Shown here: piece after piece, positions 1-7,513 of the stretch
Numbering within the stretch: position 1 is the first letter of the stretch
Layout of the letters: every line of letters begins with the position of its first letter
Assembly (NCBI GenBank): GCA_964651535.1
Contig: CAZYYE010000002.1
Location: forward strand, 496,001-560,000
Source of the DNA: Terrimesophilobacter sp964651535
GTDB lineage: Bacteria; Actinomycetota; Actinomycetes; Actinomycetales; Microbacteriaceae
Reading direction: 5' to 3'
Length of the DNA: 64,000 bases
Position numbers and translations under genes: made by a program
The notes under the pieces: model-generated
What the model saw: the letters and a program-made list of their open reading frames with translations, nothing else
Database searches by the model: none
Told to the model about the DNA's origin: nothing

Positions 1-900
1 GGAGTCTGCAGAGTGCGGTTCCTCGACGACCGGCTTCATTTCGAATCGGGACTCACGACTCGTACTCCACCATCCATGCAACTTGGGAAGCTCCTTGTTG
101 CCGAGGTGTCGTTCGTGAATGAAAGCTCCCGCGGTCGCTCCGGGAGCGCTGTTGAGATACTTATAGGAGCACCAGGCCGCCCAGTCGACCCCCCAGTCAT
201 GGAGTTTGAGCGGAACATTTCCGGCGGCATGGGCCAGATCAATCGCCACGATGGCCCCTGCGGCATGGCCTGCAGCGGTAATGGTTTCAATGTCGATGAG
301 TTCCCCCGTGTAATAGTTCACACCGCCCAGCAGTACTAGCGCGACCTTCGAGGCATTGTCGGTCAGATAACGCTCAATGTCCTCGGTGCGAAGCACAAAC
401 TCGCCCTCACGGGGTTTCAGCCGAACCACAACGTCGTCGGGGTCGAAGCCATGCAGTGCAGCCTGACTTCGCACGGCATAGCTGTCAGACGGGAAGGCGC
501 TGTCTTCAATGATGATGAGGTTGCGTTCTGCGGTCGGCCGGTAAAAGCTGATCATCAGGAGATGAAGGTTGACAGTCAACGAGTTCATCATGACGACCTC
601 CTGTGGGAGGGCGCCCACCAATCTGGCGGCTGGCTCCCGAAGGTACGTGTGATAGTCGATCCACGGCCGTTTCGCTTCGAGGTGCCCCTCTACTCCGAGC
701 GTCGCCCAATCGTCGAGTTCCTGGGCCATTCGCCCTGCCGTGACCTTCGGCTGTAAACCAAGCGAGTTTCCGGCGAAGTACGCGATCGTCGGGTACGCGC
801 CGTCATGCGGCAACAGGTGAAACTCGTCCTGCCGTGATCGGAACTCGTCCTTGCGGTCTGCATCGAGAGCGGAGTGTTCGGACGGGAGTTGTCGTGTCAT
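1..900 (-). CDS. kynU: Kynureninase, truncated at the window edge
   Basis: PLP enzyme that cleaves L-kynurenine (or 3-hydroxykynurenine) to (hydroxy)anthranilate and alanine in tryptophan catabolism. I translated the minus strand from the ATG at 898-900; the frame stays open for 300 codons to base 1, so the C-terminal quarter (about 120 residues of the usual ~420) is missing. Family signatures are the N-terminal FAGNSLGLQP block (about residues 42-51), the AIDLAHAAGN segment with the cofactor-binding Asp, and WCSYKYLNSAPG with the Schiff-base Lys near residue 246. It is divergent from an ACMSD-like gene 126 bp away, which fits a kynurenine-to-aminomuconate route. The remaining pathway genes would lie left of this window. 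Identification is firm; use of 3-hydroxykynurenine is inference. Confidence 0.93.
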   Translation of the reverse strand, partial: MTRQLPSEHSALDADRKDEFRSRQDEFHLLPHDGAYPTIAYFAGNSLGLQPKVTAGRMAQELDDWATLGVEGHLEAKRPWIDYHTYLREPAARLVGALPQEVVMMNSLTVNLHLLMISFYRPTAERNLIIIEDSAFPSDSYAVRSQAALHGFDPDDVVVRLKPREGEFVLRTEDIERYLTDNASKVALVLLGGVNYYTGELIDIETITAAGHAAGAIVAIDLAHAAGNVPLKLHDWGVDWAAWCSYKYLNSAPGATAGAFIHERHLGNKELPKLHGWWSTSRESRFEMKPVVEEPHSADS

Positions 901-975
901 GGGAAAGTGCCTTCATCCTCGACGTGCATTCGGCACCTGCACCACAGGTGCACCGGGGAAGCCCAGTCGCTTGTC

Positions 976-1011
976 TTTTATAAAATCTAAGATTAGCCTC
1001 AAGATCGAGGC
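976..1011. promoter_or_regulatory. AT-rich dyads between divergent kynU and ACMSD-like genes
   Basis: Three overlapping or adjacent inverted repeats fill the divergent spacer: TTTTATAAAA (976-985), AATCTAAGATT (984-994) and GCCTC-N6-GAGGC (996-1011). The patch is unusually AT-rich for this sequence. It plausibly carries both promoters and a repressor site. It does not match the TGGAT-N5-ATCCA palindrome found further right, so control by a different regulator is likely. Confidence 0.45.
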
Positions 1012-1026
1012 AAATCCAATGAAACG

Positions 1027-2085
1027 ATGACTTATCCAGGTCGGGTCTGGGGAGCGGTGAGCAAGGCGATGAGTTCCAACAACGAGACCCTGCGGTCGAT
1101 CGATGTTCACAGTCACTTCGTGCCGAAAGGCTGGCCGGAGCTGCCCAATGAGTCCGGTGACGAACACCTTTGGCTACGGGTGGAGTCCGAACGTGAAGCC
1201 ACAATCATGCTGGGGTCCGGCGAATTCAGGCGCATTCCCGCGGTCTCCTGGGACGCCGAATTGCGCCTTGCTGATATGGACGCCGACGGTGTGGAACAGC
1301 AGGTCGTCTCTCCCACGCCCGTATTCTTCCATTACGGACGTTCGGGCAAAGAGGCGGCCAGGATTTCGGCTATTTTCAACGACCTGGCGCTGGAAATCAC
1401 TGCTGGGGCGCCAGACCGGTTGATCCCGTTTTGTCAGGTTCCCCTTCAAGACACCGATGCAGCGTGTGCAGAAGTGGAGCGAGCGGTCGCCAACGGACAC
1501 CGAGGGGTGGAGATTGGCAATCACGTGGGTGATCGCGACCTCGACGATGCCGGAATAGTCACCTTCCTGCAGCACTGTGCGAGCCTGGACATCCCTGTGT
1601 TCGTGCATCCGTGGGACATGGCGTCGTCGCCCAGACTTGACCGCTGGATGGCGCAATGGCTTGTTGGCATGCCTGCAGAGACGCACCTGAGTATCCTCTC
1701 GCTGATTCTGGGTGGCGTCTTCGATCGGGTCGACCCGGCGTTGCGGCTTTGCTTCGCGCACGGCGGCGGTTCCTTTGCGTTTTGGCTAGGTCGTTTCGAG
1801 AACGCCTGGCATGAGAGAAGCGACATCATCGCCACGAGTGATAATCCGCCAAGCGAGTATTTGGGACGGTTCTCGGTCGACTCAGTGGTTTTCGAGGAGG
1901 CGCCGCTGCGGCTACTCGTCGACACGCTCGGAGCAGACAACGTCATGGTCGGAAGTGACTACCCCTACCCGCTCGGCGAACGGCCCGTTGGCGGACTCGT
2001 GCGTCGCGCAAGCTTCCTGAGCGAGCGCGATCGGGTGAAAATTCTTCGCGGCAATGCGGAAAGATTCCTTTCTCTTCGCGCGTGA
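1027..2085 (+). CDS. ACMSD-like amidohydrolase-fold decarboxylase
   Basis: Metal-dependent decarboxylase of the amidohydrolase superfamily, closest by eye to 2-amino-3-carboxymuconate-6-semialdehyde decarboxylase (ACMSD), which diverts the kynurenine/3-hydroxyanthranilate ring-cleavage product away from NAD synthesis. Visible elements: the HxH metal motif (His28, His30 from this start), PVFVHPWD in the middle, the CFAHGGGSF block with a metal His, and GSDYPYPLGE carrying the conserved Asp near the C-terminus. Length (352 aa) is slightly above the usual ~335; an ATG at 1069 gives SSNNETLRSIDVHSH and may be the true start. The neighbouring kynureninase supports the assignment. Sister families (gamma-resorcylate and related decarboxylases) remain possible. 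It converges on the LLM gene ending at 2144. Confidence 0.85.
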   Translation: MTYPGRVWGAVSKAMSSNNETLRSIDVHSHFVPKGWPELPNESGDEHLWLRVESEREATIMLGSGEFRRIPAVSWDAELRLADMDADGVEQQVVSPTPVFFHYGRSGKEAARISAIFNDLALEITAGAPDRLIPFCQVPLQDTDAACAEVERAVANGHRGVEIGNHVGDRDLDDAGIVTFLQHCASLDIPVFVHPWDMASSPRLDRWMAQWLVGMPAETHLSILSLILGGVFDRVDPALRLCFAHGGGSFAFWLGRFENAWHERSDIIATSDNPPSEYLGRFSVDSVVFEEAPLRLLVDTLGADNVMVGSDYPYPLGERPVGGLVRRASFLSERDRVKILRGNAERFLSLRA

Positions 2086-2143
2086 GCCGGACCGGGTCCC
2101 CGTTGACGATCGCGTGACTCGACAACCAAACAGGCAGACGAAT

Positions 2144-3118
2144 TTACCGCACCTTGGGCAGCACCTCAGTGCCCAGCAACTCGATCTGCTCGAAGAATCG
2201 ATCGAACTTGAAGCGGAAGTCGAAGACCAGGTGCTCGGTGCCGATGGCCTCGAACTTCTTGATCTCGCGCACCGCGTCATCCGGGTCGCCCACGATGAGC
2301 TGGCCCTCGAGGTCGTCGACGGTTTCGAACGAACCCGAAGGCGGCTTCACAGCGAATTTGGCCTTGTTGGCCCACGCGAGAAGACCTGGAATGTTGACGT
2401 GCTTGAGCGCCTCTTCCCTGGTGGATTCGATACTGGTCGGCGGAATCACGGCGACGGTTGGCATCGTCTTGCTCGTCTCCGCCGCGAGCTCCCGCATGTT
2501 CTGGACCCGCTTGGCCATCGTCTGCATCGAAATGCGCCCTGGCATCCAGCCGTCCGCGTACTCGACCGCGAGGCGCGCGGACCGAGGCGTGGCACCGCAG
2601 TACCAGAACGGCACGCGGCCGCCGACCGGCTTCGGTTCGATCGTGACATTCTCGAAGGAGAACACCCCATCGTCGTACGTCACGTCGTTCTCGGTGAACA
2701 CGCGCTTGAGGATTTCGGCGTTCGACCGAACGAGCTCCACGCGATCGAGGTGCCCCATTCCGACGGCCTCGAACTCGTGATCGAAGGTGCCCGCCTCGAA
2801 ACCGAGGATGAGCCGCGGGCCGACGAGCTGCGTCATGGTTCCCGCCATGAGGGCGGTCACCAGCGGATGCCGGAACGGAATGAGAGAACCGGTACCCAGC
2901 TCGATCTTTTCCGTCACTGCACCGATCGCCGTCAGCGTTGTGAGAGCGTCGTAGAACGTACGGTTGGGTTTCTCCATTTCGCCGTGCGGCTCGAACACGA
3001 GGTGATCGCGCACCCACACGGAATCGAAACCCATTTTCTCCGCGAGTTTCGATCCTTCCAGGAGCTTCTCCTTGCTCGCTTCTTCGCCGAAGTGTGGCAG
3101 CAGCAGACCAAATTTCAT
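2144..3118 (-). CDS. LLM-class F420-type oxidoreductase (last gene of operon)
   Basis: Luciferase-like monooxygenase superfamily protein of 324 aa, a TIM-barrel enzyme using F420 or FMN. The N-terminus (MKFGLLLPHFG, then KLAEKMGFDSVWVRDHL) and the LGTGSLIPFRHPL and LILGFEAG segments are typical of the class. It is only distantly related to the other three LLM proteins here and lacks the SDHFQPW-type motif. Its ATG overlaps the stop of the amidohydrolase gene (ATGA, 3115-3118), and AGAGGAAAA lies upstream, so it is translationally coupled. Expected role: reduction or oxygenation of a substrate shared with the hydrolases of the operon. F420 rather than FMN is inferred from the F420 supply genes nearby; the substrate is unknown. 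Confidence 0.85.
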   Translation of the reverse strand: MKFGLLLPHFGEEASKEKLLEGSKLAEKMGFDSVWVRDHLVFEPHGEMEKPNRTFYDALTTLTAIGAVTEKIELGTGSLIPFRHPLVTALMAGTMTQLVGPRLILGFEAGTFDHEFEAVGMGHLDRVELVRSNAEILKRVFTENDVTYDDGVFSFENVTIEPKPVGGRVPFWYCGATPRSARLAVEYADGWMPGRISMQTMAKRVQNMRELAAETSKTMPTVAVIPPTSIESTREEALKHVNIPGLLAWANKAKFAVKPPSGSFETVDDLEGQLIVGDPDDAVREIKKFEAIGTEHLVFDFRFKFDRFFEQIELLGTEVLPKVR

Positions 3119-4509
3119 CGCTTTTCCTCTGTCCTGTGGCCCGCGGCCGCTAGTTTCCCGTAACCGGGTTCGCCGACGACGTTTCCGTCGGCAAAGACTT
3201 CCTGACCGCGCACGAACGTGCGGTCAATCCGTGCGCTGATGCTGCGCCCGTCGTAAGGCGTCCAGCCGATCTTCGACAGCACGCCATCGTTCGTAATGGT
3301 CCACGTGGAATCCATGTCGGCCAGCACGATGTCGGCGTCTGCTCCGACCTGAAGTGCCCCCTTGATGCCGGCGAGGCCAAACGCCTCCGCCGGTTTCGTG
3401 GCCACCATGTCGACCACGCGCTCAAGGCTGATCTCTCCCCGGTTGACCGCGTCGAGTAGGAGCGGGTAGTAGTACTGGATGCCCGGCGTGCCCGTGTGGG
3501 CGCTCCACATCTCGGTCCAGCCGACCTCCTTCTCCTCGCGCGTGTGCGGGGCGTGATCGGATGAGGCGATGTCGATGGTTCCGTCGCGCATGCCCTCCCA
3601 AACCGCTGCACGGGCGTCGTCCGGAACCCAGTACGACAACGCGTACGGCCCGAGCGTCTCGACGTCGTTCCAGGTGGCCAGGAACGGCGCCCAGTGGTTC
3701 ACCTCACACGTGACATCCACGCCCCTGGTTTTGGCCCTGCGGACCGCCTCGAGGGAACGAGCGGTCTGCATGTGCGGGATGTGCACGGGGCAACCGGAGG
3801 CTTCAGCCAGGCGGAGCACGACGTCGATCGCCGTGTCCCAATTGACGCCGTTGCGGGCAGCATAGGCCTGCGCGTATCCCTGCGGAGTATTCTCGCCGCG
3901 CTCGAGGTAGGCGGCTTCGATGTAGTCCATGACCGCCTGGTCGTGCGGGTGCACGATGAACCGCAGCCCCGTCTTGGCGATGTTGTCCATCATGCGCAGC
4001 AAATCGCCGTGGTCGTGCATGCCGGTCCCCGCCGGGTGCGGGTAGGTGCGGCCCGTATCGACGACCATGTAGATCTTGTAGGCGCGAATCCCCATCTCGG
4101 CCATCCCGGCGATCTCGCCCTCTTTGGTCGGGGCAGGATTGTGGTTGTAGTCGACGATCGAGTTCGCCTCATACATCCCGAAGACATCGCGCAAAGTGTC
4201 CGTGTCTGTCGTAGGCGGCTCGAGGTTCGGCATTCCGAAGATTGTCGTGACCCCTCCCGCTGCCGCCTGAAGCGTCGTCGTGCGGATGTCCTCCTTGTGC
4301 GTGTAACCGGGTTCGCGAGTGTGCACGTGCACGTCGACCATGCCGGGCAGCACGAGCTTTCCGGCCGCATCAACCGACCGAGCCGCAGCGATGTCAAGGC
4401 CCGGGTCGACCAGGCCGACGATCTTTCCGTCGGTGACCAGCACATCGGAAACCACGGGACCCTGCGGGGTCACCACGGTCCCTCCCGTCACCCTCAGCTC
4501 GACATTCAT
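3115..4509 (-). CDS. Dihydroorotase/hydantoinase/allantoinase-like cyclic amidohydrolase
   Basis: Binuclear-metal amidohydrolase of 464 aa that should open a cyclic amide or ureide. The metal ligands are all visible: HVH (His61, His63), the carboxylatable lysine in YKIYM (Lys145), His187/His189 in VHPHD, His243/His246 in HIPH, and the catalytic Asp318 in SSDHAPH. The length fits hydantoinases and allantoinases better than short-type dihydroorotases. It is not in a pyrimidine operon; it sits between a hydrolase gene (ATGA overlap at 4506-4509) and an LLM gene (ATGA overlap at 3115-3118), so a catabolic role on a ring opened after reduction or oxidation is likely. A strong GGAGG lies 7 nt before the ATG. 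The substrate cannot be read from sequence. Confidence 0.9.
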   Translation of the reverse strand: MNVELRVTGGTVVTPQGPVVSDVLVTDGKIVGLVDPGLDIAAARSVDAAGKLVLPGMVDVHVHTREPGYTHKEDIRTTTLQAAAGGVTTIFGMPNLEPPTTDTDTLRDVFGMYEANSIVDYNHNPAPTKEGEIAGMAEMGIRAYKIYMVVDTGRTYPHPAGTGMHDHGDLLRMMDNIAKTGLRFIVHPHDQAVMDYIEAAYLERGENTPQGYAQAYAARNGVNWDTAIDVVLRLAEASGCPVHIPHMQTARSLEAVRRAKTRGVDVTCEVNHWAPFLATWNDVETLGPYALSYWVPDDARAAVWEGMRDGTIDIASSDHAPHTREEKEVGWTEMWSAHTGTPGIQYYYPLLLDAVNRGEISLERVVDMVATKPAEAFGLAGIKGALQVGADADIVLADMDSTWTITNDGVLSKIGWTPYDGRSISARIDRTFVRGQEVFADGNVVGEPGYGKLAAAGHRTEEKR

Positions 4510-5450
4510 TCCGGTACCTCCATGCTTTCGACTATCTCGCTATTCGATTCCGAACTCTTCACGAGCACGTCTGCGACCCGGACGTAACGCAGGAACCAAT
4601 CGACGATCCGCGGCGTCGTCTGCTCCCAGTAACGGTCGTAGGCCGCGTAGTGCGTCGTGTGGTTCTGCATGATGAGAGATTTGGGACCCTTCGCCGCTTC
4701 GTAAAGCTTCTCCGCGTGGTCGGTCGGCGTCGTTGCGTCCCCAGCAACACCAATGACCATGAGCGGCGTGGTGAGTCGCCGGGCGGCATCGATGGGACGG
4801 TACGCCAGGATTTCCTCCGCACAGGAAAGCGAGATCGCACTCGGGATGCGGTCGTCGACATCCGCCTTGATGGTCGTTGCGCGGCGCTCCGGCGTCGGAA
4901 CCATGATCTCTTCGCGCGGGTGAACCTGCCGGCCCTTGCCCGTCGTCACGCGCAATCGCCGATCCTCATCGAGCGAGGACAGGAAGGCGAGCCACTCGTG
5001 CTCCTGGCGCATTCGATGCAGCCAATCCGTCCCGTCCGCCACGGGGACCTGACTGACCGCCGCCTTGATCCTGGGATCGGCGTCTGCCAGGAGGACCGCA
5101 TTTCCGCCCCCCGTACCGCCGGTTCCGAAAGTGCCGATCGCGTCGGAAACGACGTCATCGCGCGTCGTCAGGTAGGTGACGGCATTGACGAGGTCCTGGA
5201 GCTGCCGAGCAGGCGAGAGCACGCCCTTGTCGCCGCCCGAGTCGCCGAATCCTCGATAGTCGAAAATCAGAACCGCGAAACCCGCGGCCACCAGGGCTTC
5301 GTGGTAGCGAACGTAGAGCTTGGCGTCCTTGAGCCCCAGCCAGCCCGGCCCCTGCACGATTGCCGGATAGGGGCCGTCATGGTCAGGCGTGCGCCAGAGC
5401 GCGGCGATCGGGTCGCCTTCGCTATAGAAACTGACGGTACTGGTTCGCAT
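4506..5450 (-). CDS. Alpha/beta hydrolase with a non-canonical nucleophile
   Basis: Alpha/beta-hydrolase-fold protein of 314 aa, resembling the YcjY/acyl-peptidase-like branch. The start is the ATG at 5450, preceded by GAGGAG. Fold landmarks are present: the oxyanion-side GPGWLG (residues 34-39), FDYRGFGDSGG (63-73), an acid in GVAGDATTP (Asp238) and histidines in QNHTTHY (His264, His267). The nucleophile elbow, usually G-x-S-x-G, reads FGTGGTGG at residues 108-115, so the position normally held by Ser or Cys is Gly111. Either a neighbouring residue such as Thr113 serves, or the enzyme uses His/Asp chemistry without a covalent nucleophile. It lies 35 bp after the first LLM gene and overlaps the amidohydrolase gene by 4 bp. 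Confidence 0.82.
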   Translation of the reverse strand: MRTSTVSFYSEGDPIAALWRTPDHDGPYPAIVQGPGWLGLKDAKLYVRYHEALVAAGFAVLIFDYRGFGDSGGDKGVLSPARQLQDLVNAVTYLTTRDDVVSDAIGTFGTGGTGGGNAVLLADADPRIKAAVSQVPVADGTDWLHRMRQEHEWLAFLSSLDEDRRLRVTTGKGRQVHPREEIMVPTPERRATTIKADVDDRIPSAISLSCAEEILAYRPIDAARRLTTPLMVIGVAGDATTPTDHAEKLYEAAKGPKSLIMQNHTTHYAAYDRYWEQTTPRIVDWFLRYVRVADVLVKSSESNSEIVESMEVPE

Positions 5451-5485
5451 TGCGGTCTTCTCCTCGGTGTATCCGGATCGTGCTG

Positions 5486-6472
5486 TTAGCGATGAAGTTT
5501 CGGCAGTACCTCGCGAGCGAACACGTCGATCCACTCCAGTTGGTTGCGCCCGACATTGTGCAAATACACCTGGTCGATTCCCGCATCGAGGAACTTCTGG
5601 ATCTCGGCTCTGTGGGCGTCAGGGTCACTTGAAATGAGCATTCGGCCCTCGAAATCTTCCGGCCGCACGAGCTTTGCCATTTGTTCGAAGTCGTAGGGCG
5701 AACGAATGTCCCCCTTGGGAAACTTCATCCCGCCGTTGGGCCACTCGAGCATGGCATTGGCCATGGCTTCCTCGTCGGTGGGAGCCCACGAAAGATGCAA
5801 TTGCAGGATCTTCGGCATCGTCTCCGGGTCTTTGCCCGATTCCTTCGCACCCTCGGAAAATTTTTCGAGAAGCCCGCTGACTTTCTCCACGGTCGCACCG
5901 GGCGTGATGATTCCGTCGACCTCGCGACCCGTGCGCTTGGCGGTGATCGGCCCAGCGGTTGCCACGTAGATCGGCGGCTTCTCGTCCAGCGTCCACAATC
6001 TCGTCTTCTCGAGGATGAAACTGTCTCCCTGGTGCTTGACCTCTTTGCCCGAGAAGAGCTTTTTGATGACGTCAATGGCTTCCCACATTCGCGCAAGCCG
6101 CTCTGCAGCTTCGGGCCAGTAACCCCCGACTATGTGCTCGTTGAGCGCTTCGCCGGATCCGAGCCCGAGCCAGTGGCGACCCGGGTACATGGCTGCGAGT
6201 GTCGCCGAAGCCTGCGCGACCATGGCGGGGTGCACTTTGAAGGAAGGACACACTACTCCGGGCCCGATGTCGCCCTTTGTTCGTTCGCCCACCGCGGTAA
6301 GGACATTCCACACATACGGGGCGTGGCCTTGCTGCGGGACCCACGGCTGAAAGTGGTCGGCGGCCATCACGCCACTGAATCCAGCCTGCTCTGCGGCCAC
6401 GCACAAAGCGACAAGCTCCGTGGGGTGGAACTGCTCACTCATTGCCGCATAACCGACGTGGACCGACCCCAT
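5486..6472 (-). CDS. F420-dependent LLM oxidoreductase, Fgd-like subfamily (first gene of operon)
   Basis: LLM-class enzyme of 328 aa in the F420 glucose-6-phosphate-dehydrogenase-like subfamily. Signatures are AADHFQPWVPQQGHAP (the Fgd-type His and Trp), GLGSGEALNE with the catalytic-type Glu, and the C-terminal YLHNVGRNQ. The ATG at 6472 is chosen because AGAGGAG sits 5 nt upstream; an in-frame extension to 6529 has no such signal. Despite the resemblance it is unlikely to be Fgd itself, since a much closer Fgd is encoded at 24505-25527. It is a close paralogue of the protein at 22208-23209. It heads the four-gene operon and has the 15-bp palindrome 77 bp upstream. Likely an F420H2- or F420-dependent redox step on the operon's substrate. 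Confidence 0.88.
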   Translation of the reverse strand: MGSVHVGYAAMSEQFHPTELVALCVAAEQAGFSGVMAADHFQPWVPQQGHAPYVWNVLTAVGERTKGDIGPGVVCPSFKVHPAMVAQASATLAAMYPGRHWLGLGSGEALNEHIVGGYWPEAAERLARMWEAIDVIKKLFSGKEVKHQGDSFILEKTRLWTLDEKPPIYVATAGPITAKRTGREVDGIITPGATVEKVSGLLEKFSEGAKESGKDPETMPKILQLHLSWAPTDEEAMANAMLEWPNGGMKFPKGDIRSPYDFEQMAKLVRPEDFEGRMLISSDPDAHRAEIQKFLDAGIDQVYLHNVGRNQLEWIDVFAREVLPKLHR

Positions 6473-6548
6473 GGTGACTCCTCTGGCGAAATGGTGCCGA
6501 CGAGCCAATCCGCCGTCGGTCAACAACATTCCATATCCTTGCGCATTT

Positions 6549-6563
6549 TGGATACAGAATCCA
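6549..6563. promoter_or_regulatory. Palindromic operator TGGAT-N5-ATCCA, copy 1
   Basis: TGGATACAGAATCCA is a perfect 5+5 inverted repeat with a 5-nt centre, 77 bp upstream of the LLM operon start and just downstream of the GntR regulator gene. The reverse complement differs by one centre base from the second copy at 8396-8410. Size and symmetry suit a GntR/FCD dimer site. Binding by the product of the adjacent regulator gene is inference. Confidence 0.7.
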
Positions 6564-6656
6564 GTTCTTAGCGAAACTTCCCTGCGCGCACGACCGAGTT
6601 CAACACGATCTGGCGTTCAGGGTCGCGAAATCCCCGCAAAGCAGTGACGGCTGTAT

Positions 6657-7451
6657 TCAGCGGCGACGCTTCGACGGGGCCGCGCTTTCCTGAGGTTCGT
6701 CGTCCGATTCGAGCATCGACAGTACGCCGTCTCGCACTCCCTGGAGGTGCTCCTCCAGAGCGGCAACGGCCGCTTCGACGTCGCCCTTCGCCACAACGTC
6801 AGCGAGGACGGAATGCGCATTGGCGTGCGCGTGGAAGAGCCTCCAGCCCAGGACGTACCGACCCACTTTCAGTCGAAGATCCTCGATAATCTCCCACAGG
6901 AGCGGATGATTCTCCGAATCGTAGAGCTCACCATAGAACTGGCTGCGAACGGCCACGAACTCGGCACCCTCGCTTTCCATGTCGGACGCTTCTGCGAGTT
7001 CGCGCAGCCTATCCAGCCTCTCCGGCGTCATGGTCGTCATGGAGTGCCTCAGAGCGTAGGTTTCGAGAAGGGTTCGCAGTGAATAGATCTCCTCTGCCTG
7101 CGCACGGGACAAAGTCTTGACTGTCGCACCCCGGCGATCGTGCACTTCGACGAGGCCGTCGGACTCCAACTGAATGAGCGCGGAACGCACCGGCACTCTG
7201 GAAACCCCAATTGCGTCAGCGAGCGTTTCCTGCCTCAGTTTCTGACCCGGCGCGAGCGTGCCGGAGAGGATGGCGTCCCGCAGGATGTCATAGACCATGG
7301 TCCCGACCGAGCGGTAGCCTCCCGACAACTGCTGGGCCAGCTCGCTGAGTCCGAGCGTCGGCGGTGCAGTCGGGGCATCGGCGCGAGAAGTGGCCTTTGC
7401 CGAGCTCGCTTTCGGTTCGCTGCCATCGGTGGTCGCCGCTTTGTTCGACAT
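6657..7451 (-). CDS. GntR-family (FadR/FCD subfamily) transcriptional regulator
   Basis: 264-aa regulator with an N-terminal winged helix-turn-helix (about residues 45-110: VYDILRDAILSGTLAPGQKL, then LADAIGVSRVPVRSALIQLE) and an all-helical FCD effector domain (about 125-245) containing FYGELYDSENHPLLWE and a His-rich HAHANAHSVL stretch typical of FCD metal or ligand pockets. The C-terminal tail is charged and probably disordered. The gene lies 62 bp downstream of cofE on the same strand and before the LLM operon; both flanking transcription units carry the TGGAT-N5-ATCCA palindrome. FCD regulators usually sense an organic acid and derepress a catabolic operon, so it is the natural candidate for control of this cluster. 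The ligand is unknown. Confidence 0.93.
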   Translation of the reverse strand: MSNKAATTDGSEPKASSAKATSRADAPTAPPTLGLSELAQQLSGGYRSVGTMVYDILRDAILSGTLAPGQKLRQETLADAIGVSRVPVRSALIQLESDGLVEVHDRRGATVKTLSRAQAEEIYSLRTLLETYALRHSMTTMTPERLDRLRELAEASDMESEGAEFVAVRSQFYGELYDSENHPLLWEIIEDLRLKVGRYVLGWRLFHAHANAHSVLADVVAKGDVEAAVAALEEHLQGVRDGVLSMLESDDEPQESAAPSKRRR

Positions 7452-7513
7452 CTTGACCCAACCCTCAATTTTTCTGAGTTTTCACAACGGGAACGTACAC
7501 AAGGAAACCTTCG

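Noticed and set aside
2054..3163. A 369-codon plus-strand frame opposite the last LLM gene
   Set aside because: It has no domain signature and an unnatural Arg/His/Glu composition; the minus-strand LLM protein is convincing.
5486..6472. Annotation of this LLM gene as fgd
   Set aside because: It belongs to the Fgd-like subfamily, but a much closer Fgd match with the exact catalytic numbering is encoded at 24505-25527.
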